Source of the DNA: Ascidiaceihabitans sp029251465
GTDB lineage: Bacteria > Pseudomonadota > Alphaproteobacteria > Rhodobacterales > Rhodobacteraceae
Length of the DNA stretch: 64,000 bases
Direction: 5' to 3'
Assembly: GCF_042932805.1 (NCBI RefSeq)
Contig: NZ_CP170633.1
Span: forward strand, 1,116,001 to 1,180,000
Shown: positions 25,851 through 33,957 of the stretch, one piece after another
Layout: each line of letters opens with the position of its first letter
Numbering within the stretch: the stretch's first letter is position 1
Notes under the pieces: model-generated
The model's input: the letters and a program-made list of their open reading frames with translations, nothing else
The model's database searches: none
Told to the model about the DNA's origin: nothing
Position numbers and translations under genes: made by a program

Positions 25851-26692
25851 CCGATGAGCCGATGTTGCGCATTGCGCAGGCGCTGGAACGACTAGCGCCT
25901 GCACCTTTGCCCGCCCCTGATTTCGGGGCGGCGTCGGCCTTTGTCTGGCACACCGCTCCGGATCGTTTGGAACCGGTTCACACCGTCTCGCGCATTCCGC
26001 TAAGCCTGCTGGTTGGCGTCGACCGGTCGCGTGATACTTTGCTCGCCAACACCACGCAATTCGCCAAAGGTTTGCCGGCCAACAACGCCCTGTTGTGGGG
26101 GGCGCGTGGCATGGGCAAATCCAGCTTGGTCAAGGCGATCCACGCCGATGTTCAGGAACGCCATGCGCACCTGAAGATTGTGGAACTGCAACGCGAAGAC
26201 TTGCCCTCGGTCGGCCGTCTGCTGAACCTGCTGCGCGGTGTCAAAGCGCAATTTATCCTGTATTGTGATGATCTTAGCTTTAGCAACGATGACACACATT
26301 ACAAATCGCTCAAGGCGGTTCTGGATGGCGGGATCGAAGGGCGACCTTGCAATGTCGTGCTGTATGCCACGTCGAACCGTCGCCATTTGATGCCACGTGA
26401 CATGATCGAAAATGAACGCGGATCAGCAATTAATCCGGGCGAAGCGGTCGAGGAAAAAGTGTCTCTGTCGGATCGTTTCGGGCTTTGGCTGGGCTTTCAC
26501 GCCTGCGATCAAGATCAATATTTGTCGATGATCCAAGGGTATTGCGCAGCGTACGGCGTCACGATTTCACCAGATGATTTGCGCGCACAAGCCATCGAAT
26601 GGCAAGCCACACGCGGCGGTCGATCCGGGCGCGTGGCGTGGCAATTCTTTAGCGATCTTGCTGGTCGCAGTGGTGTTAAGTTAACCGCCTAA
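25847..26692 (+). CDS. DUF815-family P-loop ATPase
   Basis: A 281-residue AAA-like protein. Walker A is GARGMGKSSLVK at about residue 84, with a Walker-B-like FILYCDDLSF around 140 and a sensor region VVLYATSNRRHLMPRDM around 168. DUF815 proteins are widespread and uncharacterised. It is coupled to tatC by a four-base overlap (ATGA) and converges with the NlpD-like gene, leaving only 11 bases between them. A link to Tat export is suggested only by this gene order. Confidence 0.88.
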   Translation: MTDEPMLRIAQALERLAPAPLPAPDFGAASAFVWHTAPDRLEPVHTVSRIPLSLLVGVDRSRDTLLANTTQFAKGLPANNALLWGARGMGKSSLVKAIHADVQERHAHLKIVELQREDLPSVGRLLNLLRGVKAQFILYCDDLSFSNDDTHYKSLKAVLDGGIEGRPCNVVLYATSNRRHLMPRDMIENERGSAINPGEAVEEKVSLSDRFGLWLGFHACDQDQYLSMIQGYCAAYGVTISPDDLRAQAIEWQATRGGRSGRVAWQFFSDLAGRSGVKLTA

Positions 26693-26703
26693 GCGACTGC
26701 TTT

Positions 26704-27921
26704 TTATTGCAAATACGGTAGTGGGTCGACGCTATCAAAGCCGTTGCGCACCTCGAAATGTACGTAGGCGTCATCGCCGCTGCGCAGTTTTGCAATGCCT
26801 TGGCCGCGACGCACTGTATCGCCTTTTTGCACCGCAACATCTGTCACGTTTGCATAGACGGTCAGCAGGTTGTCGGGGTGGCGCACAACAATGATTGGCA
26901 CGCCATCAGCGCTTTGGGTGATGGCGGCGACAGTGCCTGCATCTGCGGATTTCACCGAGGTTCCGGGTGCCGCTTTGATGTTGATACCTTCGTTTTTGCC
27001 TTTGGAATATTCGCGGATAATGTCGCCTTTGATCGGAAAGCCCATCTTGGCCGCTTTGACGGGGGCGGTGGTTTTGCCGACATTGACGGTTGGCGCAGGC
27101 GTGGCTGCAGGTGTGGTCGCGGTATCGTTTGCGGGCAACGGTTTGACCGCACTGGGCGGTGTCGGTGTTGGCGAGCCGACACCGGGTGCAGGTGTCGCCG
27201 ATGCTGTTGCCACCTCGCGTTGGGGGGGGGGCTGACGTTCAACCGGGATCAGCAAAAACTGTCCTTCGCGGACCGCAAAATCAGCGCCCAGCCCGTTCCA
27301 TTCTGCCAGTGATTTGGCGGACACTTGGTACAAGCGCGCGACGGTAAATGCGGTTTCGCCGCGTTCGACTTTGTGGCGGATCGGCTCTGCACCCGATTGC
27401 GCAGCACTCGATGGTGCCGTGGTGGTTTGCGCAGAGGGCAGGGCCGCTGTTTGCACCGATGTGTCGGGGGAATTGTTGATGGCGTTGCCAGCCAATGTGG
27501 TCACATCCAACGGTTGGATCGGGCCAGTCGTTGCTGCACCTGTTGCGGGCGATGGTTCTGCCACGCGGCGGGGAAGGGCGATGATTTCGCCTTTGCGCAA
27601 CGGCACGTCAGCTGCGACACCGTTAAATTTAGCAAGCTCGGCTGCGTTTAGGTTCAAACGTGTTGCCACATCATTCAGCGTATCGCCGCGATTGGCGACG
27701 GCCACCTGATAATTAGGATAAGAGATCACGCCGCGATCATCCGCACGTGGTCGGTTTGCAGTTGCTTTGGTCGCGGCATCAGCCGTGGAAAACCCACCGC
27801 CCAATCCGCGCAAATCAAAGTCCAGCGGTTGGCCGTCACAAGCGGCCAAGGCCCCCAACGCGACAGTGGCCAAAATCATACGGCGGCAAGCACCGCGCGG
27901 AGCGCGCATGTGTGTGATCAT
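26704..27921 (-). CDS. NlpD-like lipoprotein: two LysM domains plus degenerate LytM/M23 domain
   Basis: A 405-residue envelope protein. The leader ends in the lipobox LAAC with Cys28 as acylation site. Two LysM modules bind peptidoglycan (about 75-117, starting NRGDTLNDVA, and about 183-225, starting VERGETAFTVA). The C-terminal M23/LytM domain lacks the zinc ligands: HxGxD is replaced by EGINI and HLHFE by YVHFEV. It is therefore probably an amidase activator like E. coli NlpD/EnvC rather than a hydrolase. A run of ten C (coding strand) lies in the linker before the LytM domain. GAGGA precedes the ATG at 27921. Confidence 0.9.
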   Translation of the reverse strand: MITHMRAPRGACRRMILATVALGALAACDGQPLDFDLRGLGGGFSTADAATKATANRPRADDRGVISYPNYQVAVANRGDTLNDVATRLNLNAAELAKFNGVAADVPLRKGEIIALPRRVAEPSPATGAATTGPIQPLDVTTLAGNAINNSPDTSVQTAALPSAQTTTAPSSAAQSGAEPIRHKVERGETAFTVARLYQVSAKSLAEWNGLGADFAVREGQFLLIPVERQPPPQREVATASATPAPGVGSPTPTPPSAVKPLPANDTATTPAATPAPTVNVGKTTAPVKAAKMGFPIKGDIIREYSKGKNEGINIKAAPGTSVKSADAGTVAAITQSADGVPIIVVRHPDNLLTVYANVTDVAVQKGDTVRRGQGIAKLRSGDDAYVHFEVRNGFDSVDPLPYLQ

Positions 27922-27993
27922 CTGCTATGTCCTCTTGTGGCCCCATGTTTTCCGGAGCTTTTGTCGCACAATACCCATAATGTTAAGGTTTTG

Positions 27994-28755
27994 CTAGGTC
28001 TTCTTGGTCATCCAGCCCAAGGTCGGCTCCGTGGCCCCCATAGGTTTGTATTCAGCGCCCAGCGGGGCCTCATAACCTAGGTCTGCGATGGCCTTGAACA
28101 GATAGGGATAGTTGATTTCGCCCTGATCAGGTGCACCGCGTCCAGGCACGGCTGCAAACTGGATGTGACCGATGGATGGCAATAGGTCTTTGATTTTGTC
28201 GCATAAATTCCCCTCCATCCGTTGCACGTGATAGCAATCGAACATCAACTTGATATTGGGCAGGCCCACATCGGCGATCACTTGCATCGCTTGCTCTGTG
28301 GTGGTCAGGAAATAGCCCGGCGCGTCAAAGTGGTTCAGGGGTTCGATCAGGATCGTGATGCCCAACAGTGCGGCTTGGGTGCAGGCGTAGGTCAGGTTGT
28401 CTACAAAGGTGGCATGTGCCTGCGGCCCCGCTGCGAACCCTGCCATGACGTGAATGTTTGGGGTGTTGATTGCACGGGCATAGGCGATGGATTGATCAAT
28501 TGCAGCGCGCGCTTCTGCCTCGCGACCGGGGATCGCACTTAGCCCGTTGTCACCACCCGCAACATCGCCGCGCGCCGTGTTCAAGCCCAGCATTTGCAGG
28601 CCGGTTTCGCGCAGGGCCGCAGAAACGTCTTGGGGCGCTGTGTCGTAGGGCCAATGGCACTCAACCGCATCAAAACCGCAGGATTTTGCAGCACGGATCG
28701 CATCGGGCAAGGACAGTTCTGTCCACAAAAACCCCAAGTTTGCAGAAAATTTCAT
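27994..28755 (-). CDS. Hydroxypyruvate-isomerase-like TIM-barrel protein (Hyi/OtnI type)
   Basis: A 253-residue sugar-phosphate-isomerase/AP-endonuclease-fold protein. Metal-ligand blocks are visible: ILIEPLNHFDAPGYF (Glu), LMFDCYHVQRMEGNL (Asp and His) and the C-terminal LGAEYKP (Glu). The family includes hydroxypyruvate isomerase and the 2-oxotetronate isomerase OtnI. The ATG at 28755 (MKFSANLGFLW) follows the dehydrogenase stop directly, so the two are cotranscribed and may act in sequence. The matching kinase and aldolase (OtnK, OtnC) are not in the window, so glyoxylate/hydroxypyruvate metabolism remains possible. Confidence 0.85.
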   Translation of the reverse strand: MKFSANLGFLWTELSLPDAIRAAKSCGFDAVECHWPYDTAPQDVSAALRETGLQMLGLNTARGDVAGGDNGLSAIPGREAEARAAIDQSIAYARAINTPNIHVMAGFAAGPQAHATFVDNLTYACTQAALLGITILIEPLNHFDAPGYFLTTTEQAMQVIADVGLPNIKLMFDCYHVQRMEGNLCDKIKDLLPSIGHIQFAAVPGRGAPDQGEINYPYLFKAIADLGYEAPLGAEYKPMGATEPTLGWMTKKT

Positions 28756-28756
28756 A

Positions 28757-29656
28757 TCATTTCGCCTTTGGCAGCTGCAGCCCTGACTTTTCGGCATAAA
28801 CTTTTACGACCGCTGCGTCATCTTCAAAACCGAGCCCCATGTCGGCGGCGGCCTTGAATTGGGCCAAGGCGGCTGTGGTGATTGGCGCGTCAAAGTTAAC
28901 GGTTTCGGCAATATCCAACACAATTCCCAAGTCCTTTGGCCAGATATTGACCGAGGAATGCGCGGTGTAGTCGCCCGCTGCGACGTGCGGCGCGCGGTTT
29001 TCCAACATCCAGGATGTGCCAGCGCATTTTGAGATAACTTCGATGAATTTATCTGCTGTCACCCCTTGGGTCAGCCCAAAAGTCAGCGCCTCGGCCATCG
29101 TTGCGATGTGCACGCCTGCGAGCAGTTGATTGACCGATTTCATCGCCGATCCAGCGCCGACTTCGGGGCCTAAATCGAACAGGGTTTCTGACACTGACGA
29201 CAGTAAAGGGCGGGCTGCGTCAAACGCGTCTGGCGATCCTGCGGCCATTATCGACAATTGCCCGTTCATCGATTTTTTGGCCCCGCCTGAAATCGGCGCA
29301 TCCAAATAATGCACACCAAGTGCCATACAACGTGCGCCCATGTCGCGCGCAAAAGCCGGGGGCACCGTGGCGCAAGACACCACAACAGCGCCCTTTTTCA
29401 ACGCCGGCACGATGCCTTTTGCACCAAACAGCACGTCTTCGGTTTGGGCGGCGTTCAAAACCACCACGACGACAACGTCCAGAATGTCTGCGACTTTGAT
29501 CGGAGGCTCGTTTTCGCCGCCGTCACCTTGGAATTTGGTCATCTGCGCAGGGTCAGGATCACTGCCCCAAACCCGATGTGCACCGCGCAAGGCCGAGCAT
29601 GCTATGCCCAAGCCCATAGAGCCAAGGCCAATTACGGCCACGTTCTGTTTGGTCAT
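28757..29656 (-). CDS. 3-hydroxyisobutyrate-dehydrogenase-family oxidoreductase (LtnD/GarR-like)
   Basis: A 299-residue NAD(P)-dependent beta-hydroxyacid dehydrogenase. The Rossmann motif is VIGLGSMGLGIA, the substrate motif DAPISGGAKKSMNGQLSIMA, and the catalytic lysine lies in GAGSAMKSVNQLL. Related enzymes act on L-threonate/D-erythronate (LtnD) or tartronate semialdehyde (GarR/GlxR); pairing with a Hyi/OtnI-like isomerase fits either. The ATG at 29656 has GGGGAG upstream and is preferred to an in-frame start at 29680. A 146-base spacer separates it from pcm, room for its own promoter. Confidence 0.85.
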   Translation of the reverse strand: MTKQNVAVIGLGSMGLGIACSALRGAHRVWGSDPDPAQMTKFQGDGGENEPPIKVADILDVVVVVVLNAAQTEDVLFGAKGIVPALKKGAVVVSCATVPPAFARDMGARCMALGVHYLDAPISGGAKKSMNGQLSIMAAGSPDAFDAARPLLSSVSETLFDLGPEVGAGSAMKSVNQLLAGVHIATMAEALTFGLTQGVTADKFIEVISKCAGTSWMLENRAPHVAAGDYTAHSSVNIWPKDLGIVLDIAETVNFDAPITTAALAQFKAAADMGLGFEDDAAVVKVYAEKSGLQLPKAK

Positions 29657-29802
29657 TCTAGTCTCCCCACTGCGAAACATGCAGCACTCGTTCGTACATT
29701 TCAGCGTCTAACGCGCCTTATCTGGGATCGGGTTTACCTTACGGGAGCTTCACGTCAACCTCTTTGAAGCGGGACGTAAAAAATGCAAATCAAATGCACA
29801 CC

Positions 29803-30459
29803 TTATCCGTCTTTGCCCAGCCCTTCGAGCAGGGGAACAAAGCGGACGTCACGCAGTTCGGAATACTCCAAACCGCTTTCGGTTTTGTGGACCTTGATCA
29901 GGCTTTGGACCGCGTCCGATTGCCCCACAGGCACGACCATGATGCCGCCCATTTTAAGCTGGGCCAGCAGCGGGCCTGGGGGGTCTTCGGCGGCGGCTGT
30001 CACGATGATGCGGTCAAACGGCGCTTGGTCGGGCAGGCCAAACGATCCGTCGCCAGTGATCGCGGTGATGTTGGTCAGATCGAGGTGGTCAAAGATGTCG
30101 CGCGCCTCGCGCACCAAGCGGCGATGACGGTCAATCGTGTAGACGCGGCGCGCCAGTTTTGACAGGATTGCGGCCTGATACCCTGATCCGGTTCCAACCT
30201 CTAACACCTTGTCACGACTGGTAATATTCAGTGCCTGACTCATCAATCCGACAACAGACGGCTGGCTAATGGTCTGCCCACAAGCAATCGGCAACGGCAT
30301 GTCCTCGTAGGCGCGATCGGCAAACAGGCCGCGCACAAACGGGCCGCGATCAATCGCCTCCATCGCACCGAGCACCCGCTTGTCCGTCACCCCCTTGGAG
30401 CGCAGGGCATAGAGGAATTGCATTTTGCGCTCAGCGTCGGTTTCGGGCGTGTCGCTCAT
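29803..30459 (-). CDS. pcm: Protein-L-isoaspartate O-methyltransferase
   Basis: Repairs isoaspartyl residues in damaged proteins using S-adenosylmethionine. The 218-residue protein contains the SAM-binding motif VLEVGTGSGYQAAILSKLA and the family blocks DRGPFVRG and PIACGQTISQPSVVGLMSQAL. Its ATG overlaps the surE stop (ATGA at 30456-30459). The surE-pcm pairing is widely conserved; in many proteobacteria an NlpD-type gene follows at once, whereas here a two-gene metabolic cassette lies in between. Confidence 0.95.
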   Translation of the reverse strand: MSDTPETDAERKMQFLYALRSKGVTDKRVLGAMEAIDRGPFVRGLFADRAYEDMPLPIACGQTISQPSVVGLMSQALNITSRDKVLEVGTGSGYQAAILSKLARRVYTIDRHRRLVREARDIFDHLDLTNITAITGDGSFGLPDQAPFDRIIVTAAAEDPPGPLLAQLKMGGIMVVPVGQSDAVQSLIKVHKTESGLEYSELRDVRFVPLLEGLGKDG

Positions 30460-31241
30460 GTGTTGATCGACCCCAGATCGCCCATTACATCGTGGGCGGT
30501 CAGATCGGCGCGCATGGGCGTGACCGAAATGTAGCCATCAAGGTTCACAGCTGCGTCCGATCCTGCCGCGCATTTCGCCCGTTGATCGCCGCCTTTGATC
30601 CACAGGAATTTACGCCCGGATGGGGCAAAATGCGGTTCGGTGGAAAAGCCGGTGTTTTCGCGCCGTCCTTGGGGGGCCAATTTGATGCCTTTGACGTCCG
30701 CACCCGGTACCGGCGGAAAGTTGACGTTGTAAAACAGGCTGTAGTCCGCAGATTCGGTTGGGTTGGCGGCCAGAATGCGGCGAACAACATCTGCGCCGTG
30801 CTGGGCTGCGGCCTCAAACGGGTTGTCCATTGTGTTGTTGGCAGGGCCGAAATATTGCGACAGGGCAATGGCGGGCAGACCTTGTAATGCGGCCTCCATC
30901 GCGGCCCCAATCGTGCCGGAATAGAGCGTGTTTTCAGCCGAATTATTGCCGCGGTTCACGCCGGACAACACCAGATCGGGTTTGTTGTCGACCATGACCT
31001 CGTGCAGGCCAGCAAGGACGCAATCGGCAGGTGCCCCTTCGGCGGCGTATCGGCGGGGGCCGAGTTCGGAAATCATCATCGGATGGGTGTAGCTGATGCA
31101 GTGGCCAACGCCGGATTGCTCGAACGCGGGCGCGACGGTCCAGACTTCGCCGGTTGGGCCTGCGATTTCAGTCGCAATGGCGTGCATGATTTTCAGGCCC
31201 GGAGCGGCGATGCCGTCGTCGTTGGTGATGAGAATGCGCAT
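30456..31241 (-). CDS. surE: 5'-nucleotidase SurE
   Basis: Metal-dependent nucleotidase/survival protein of 261 residues. The N-terminal metal-binding block RILITNDDGIAAPGL is canonical, with LSGVNRGNNSAENTLYSGTI further on. The family hydrolyses nucleoside monophosphates and is linked to stationary-phase survival. It is translationally coupled to pcm downstream. Confidence 0.96.
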   Translation of the reverse strand: MRILITNDDGIAAPGLKIMHAIATEIAGPTGEVWTVAPAFEQSGVGHCISYTHPMMISELGPRRYAAEGAPADCVLAGLHEVMVDNKPDLVLSGVNRGNNSAENTLYSGTIGAAMEAALQGLPAIALSQYFGPANNTMDNPFEAAAQHGADVVRRILAANPTESADYSLFYNVNFPPVPGADVKGIKLAPQGRRENTGFSTEPHFAPSGRKFLWIKGGDQRAKCAAGSDAAVNLDGYISVTPMRADLTAHDVMGDLGSINT

Positions 31242-31352
31242 AGATGGCCCCTTTGCCCTGTTTTGTAGGCAAGGGCGGCTTGGGCGGCAAGTGCGCGTGC
31301 CGCTGTTGAAGGGATTTTTTAGACCACAGGTGCGCGCCGTTGCGCGTAAGAC

Positions 31353-32000
31353 TCAGATTTGAGCAAGCAGGGCCGCGGCCTGATCGGCGGGCGCGGCAAG
31401 TCCATCTTTGCTTTCGCCGGGATAAAACCGTGCGCGCGTGGCGGTTGGCATCGGGTCAGGCGTCAAAATGTGCACCTTTGGTCCGGTGGTTGTGGTTTCA
31501 GCCTGCCAACTGCGGGCCAGCGCGATTTGCGCGGCTTTGCTGGCACCGTAGCTGCCAAAGAATTGCGTGCCAGCGCGCGGATCGTCAAAGAACACTGCTT
31601 GGCCGGATTGCCCCAACAGCGGGGCGACAAAGGTGATCAAACGCGCCGTTGCCGTCACATTCCCGTCCATTGATTTGGCGAAATCCTTGTCGTCAATGTG
31701 GGACGCTGGCGTCAGTGGGGCTGCGTGAATGGCCGTGTGCAGCCACATGTCCAGATTGCCCCAGCGATCGAATATGCCACGGCACAGGGTCGCCATTGCC
31801 GCCTCGTTGGTGATGTTCATCGGCGCAAGGGTTGCTTGGCCGCCGCGGGCTTGGATGCGGTCATCCAGTTCCTCAAGCGCGCCTGTGGTTTTGGCCACGG
31901 CAATGATGTGGTGGGTGTCGCAGAGCGCGATCGCCAAAGCGGCCCCAAGGCCACGGGATGCGCCGGTGATGAGGGCGGTTTTTGTCACGTCTTTTTTCAT
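31353..32000 (-). CDS. SDR-family oxidoreductase
   Basis: A 215-residue short-chain dehydrogenase. The cofactor motif is TALITGASRGLGAAL at the N-terminus and the catalytic YxxxK is in SYGASKAAQIALARSWQAE. It is somewhat shorter than typical SDRs (about 250) and lacks the usual long substrate loop; the N-terminus is complete with ATG at 32000. Substrate unknown. I recall a similar SDR close to purF in Rhodobacteraceae; here three genes lie between. Confidence 0.85.
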   Translation of the reverse strand: MKKDVTKTALITGASRGLGAALAIALCDTHHIIAVAKTTGALEELDDRIQARGGQATLAPMNITNEAAMATLCRGIFDRWGNLDMWLHTAIHAAPLTPASHIDDKDFAKSMDGNVTATARLITFVAPLLGQSGQAVFFDDPRAGTQFFGSYGASKAAQIALARSWQAETTTTGPKVHILTPDPMPTATRARFYPGESKDGLAAPADQAAALLAQI

Positions 32001-32031
32001 GCCTGCTAGATGATGGGATACGCGCGCAAGG

Positions 32032-32436
32032 TCAAGCTTTGGTGCGGTGATAGGTCAGCGTCAGATGGGCGCAGTGGTGGATCGCTTGTTCGGGCAGGGG
32101 CGCGCTAAGCCCAAGATAAAGCGCGCGGTTGCCCTGATAACGAAAACTGGCCGGATAGAGCGTACGTATCTGTTCAGAAAGGGTAGAATTGCAGTTCACA
32201 AACAGGCCAATCTCGTCCGGATGTTTGTCGCTCCAGGCCACACGCAGGGTCGATCCGATGCCGGATTTCTGCGGCATCCACGACGGCTGCCCCCATTTTA
32301 ACGTCTCGCTGAGTGCGCCGATTTCCGCCGTTTTCGCCGCGTCCTGCACGATGGCGCGGATCGCGTGAAACTGGTTTTGGGCCGGTTTGGGCCAGACTTG
32401 GATCGCCGAGGCGAGGGGATTTGAAAGCTGTGTCAT
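32032..32436 (-). CDS. DUF1801-domain protein
   Basis: A 134-residue cytoplasmic protein of the DUF1801 (YdhG-like) fold. The conserved pattern includes ETLKWGQPSWMPQ and LFVNCNSTLSEQIRTLYP. Function is unknown. It lies between the SDR and the DDAH-like gene on the same strand, 31 bases from the SDR start, so these may be cotranscribed. Confidence 0.78.
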   Translation of the reverse strand: MTQLSNPLASAIQVWPKPAQNQFHAIRAIVQDAAKTAEIGALSETLKWGQPSWMPQKSGIGSTLRVAWSDKHPDEIGLFVNCNSTLSEQIRTLYPASFRYQGNRALYLGLSAPLPEQAIHHCAHLTLTYHRTKA

Positions 32437-32471
32437 GAGGCAAACCTATAGCACAGTCCTGACAGCTATTG

Positions 32472-33260
32472 TCAGCAAGGTGTGAACCGCAGCGACAAGC
32501 ACGACAATCCGCCGTCCAGTTTGGCCGCTTCCGAATTGCCGATTTGGGTGATTTCGTATCCGGCTTTGTCCAGTTTTTCCGCCGTGCAGGGAAAGCCTGC
32601 TGGCATCAGAACCGATCCGTTGAACCGGATGGCATTGGCGCAGGCCTCTTCGCCCGGGCTGGTGTGGATCACGTTGTAGCCGTCAAAGCAGCCGGATGCG
32701 TCGAGCAGTTCGGTCGACAAAACAGTGACTGCGTCCAGCAGCGAACAGTCGGTTTTAAAATGCAGCACGCCGGGGGGCGTTTGCACGGTGCGCACCTTGT
32801 GACCCCATTTTGCGGTGATGTCCGTTAGGTTCGCGACACCTGTGGCGTCCGTGCGCGCCGATAGGCCGACAAGGATTTCGCGTTCCGTGACCAAGATATC
32901 GCCGCCCTCGATGTAGCCAGAGGTGATGGTTTCAACGTTGGAATAAAGCGCGTCGAGGTGTGGTTTCATTTCCAGCGCTTCGCCCAATCGCGTCGGCGCA
33001 CCAGGGCGCATGATGATCGCCCCTTGGGGCAGGCACAGGGCTGTGTCCTCGACAAAACAAGCGTCGGGGTAGGGTTCCAATGCGTCCAGAACGCTGACCG
33101 TTGCCCCCGTTGCGCGCAATGCGGCGACGTAGGCTGCATGGTGGTCGAGGAACGTTGCAAGGTCCGGCGCACCGATGTCCGTGTCGCGCAATCCATCGGT
33201 GACGCTGTTGCCGGGGCGACGGGTGATGGCGTGGGTAAAGGTGTGGGATACGGGGGGCAT
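32472..33260 (-). CDS. Dimethylarginine dimethylaminohydrolase-like amidinotransferase-fold enzyme
   Basis: A 262-residue protein of the guanidino-group-modifying superfamily, closest to DDAH, which hydrolyses N-methylated arginine to citrulline and methylamines. The catalytic cysteine is in LDGGLSCLSLRF near the C-terminus and the catalytic histidine in GVLHFKTDCSLLD; the acidic substrate site CFVEDTAL is present. The ATG at 33260 (MPPVSHTFTHAITRRPG) gives the expected length; an open frame extends to 33410 but that stretch overlaps the end of the DUF2199 gene. Arginine deiminase-type activity is the main alternative. Confidence 0.82.
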   Translation of the reverse strand: MPPVSHTFTHAITRRPGNSVTDGLRDTDIGAPDLATFLDHHAAYVAALRATGATVSVLDALEPYPDACFVEDTALCLPQGAIIMRPGAPTRLGEALEMKPHLDALYSNVETITSGYIEGGDILVTEREILVGLSARTDATGVANLTDITAKWGHKVRTVQTPPGVLHFKTDCSLLDAVTVLSTELLDASGCFDGYNVIHTSPGEEACANAIRFNGSVLMPAGFPCTAEKLDKAGYEITQIGNSEAAKLDGGLSCLSLRFTPC

Positions 33261-33345
33261 GTTTGAGGACTCGTGGATGATTGCGTTTTTGGGAGTATGC
33301 ATGCATGTGAGCACGCTTGTCATTAAGCCAGAAAGCGTAATTTGC

Positions 33346-33957
33346 TTATCGTTCCAAGTGAGGTCGTATGTCGCGTCCTGCCGCTGCATAGATATCCAGC
33401 AGAGTATCAAACGTAATGCCGTTGACTTGGTCGTGGCCTAACGGGTGAGTGTCGTCATGAACCTTGATGAGCGGACGGACCCCGCCATCTTGAAAAACAA
33501 CGTTACAGGCAAGGGGAGCCTCTGTGTCGTAGTACGGCAAACTGTTAGACATCCACCCAAAGAAGCCGCCTAGTGAGGTGTTATTATCAGTGTGAATGAT
33601 CGCAGCGTAGGCATCAAAATTTTCCGGTTTTAAACTGCACCAGACTCCAAACCCAAAGGGAATGTCGCTGCCCTTAACTGGCAAATCTAAAACTCCTCGC
33701 ACGAACCTATGTTCACCTACTGCGCACAGATTTGCGTTGAGCCAATCATCACCGAAAGAAAGAGAATCTTTTCCGCTTTCAGTTCGATTTGCGTGAATCC
33801 AATGGTCAGGGTGGTCGTAACCTAGTTCAAAGATGCCGTTGAAGGTTTCCGCGCAACACGCACAAGCCGTTGAGTTGTCGTTAAATGCGCGCCAACGCGG
33901 GTCTTGTTCCAGCGTATAAGGTGCTGGGTTACCAATGAGTTTTTGAAGCCAGCGAAT
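33346..33957 (-). CDS. DUF2199-domain protein with non-canonical (ATT) start
   Basis: From the purF stop codon an open frame runs 203 codons to the TAA at 33346. The translation (PRWRAFNDNSTACACCAETF, then FELGYDHPDHWIHAN, FGFGVWCSLKPENFDAYAA) fits the DUF2199 family through its whole length. No ATG, GTG or TTG opens the frame: the first codon touching the purF stop is ATT (33957-33955, in TAATT). The first usual start is an internal GTG at 33702, which would remove the first 85 residues, including the cysteine cluster. Either ATT starts translation, or a TAATG junction has mutated and the gene is silenced. Confidence 0.6.
   Translation of the reverse strand: MRWLQKLIGNPAPYTLEQDPRWRAFNDNSTACACCAETFNGIFELGYDHPDHWIHANRTESGKDSLSFGDDWLNANLCAVGEHRFVRGVLDLPVKGSDIPFGFGVWCSLKPENFDAYAAIIHTDNNTSLGGFFGWMSNSLPYYDTEAPLACNVVFQDGGVRPLIKVHDDTHPLGHDQVNGITFDTLLDIYAAAGRDIRPHLER

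Noticed and set aside
33295..33308. Alternating GCATGCATGCATG run near the DDAH gene as a regulatory repeat.
   Set aside because: Short, low-complexity and self-complementary by chance; nothing ties it to a promoter.
33346..33702. Short version of the DUF2199 gene from the internal GTG.
   Set aside because: The family-like sequence continues upstream for 85 codons to the purF stop, so the short form would be a truncated protein.
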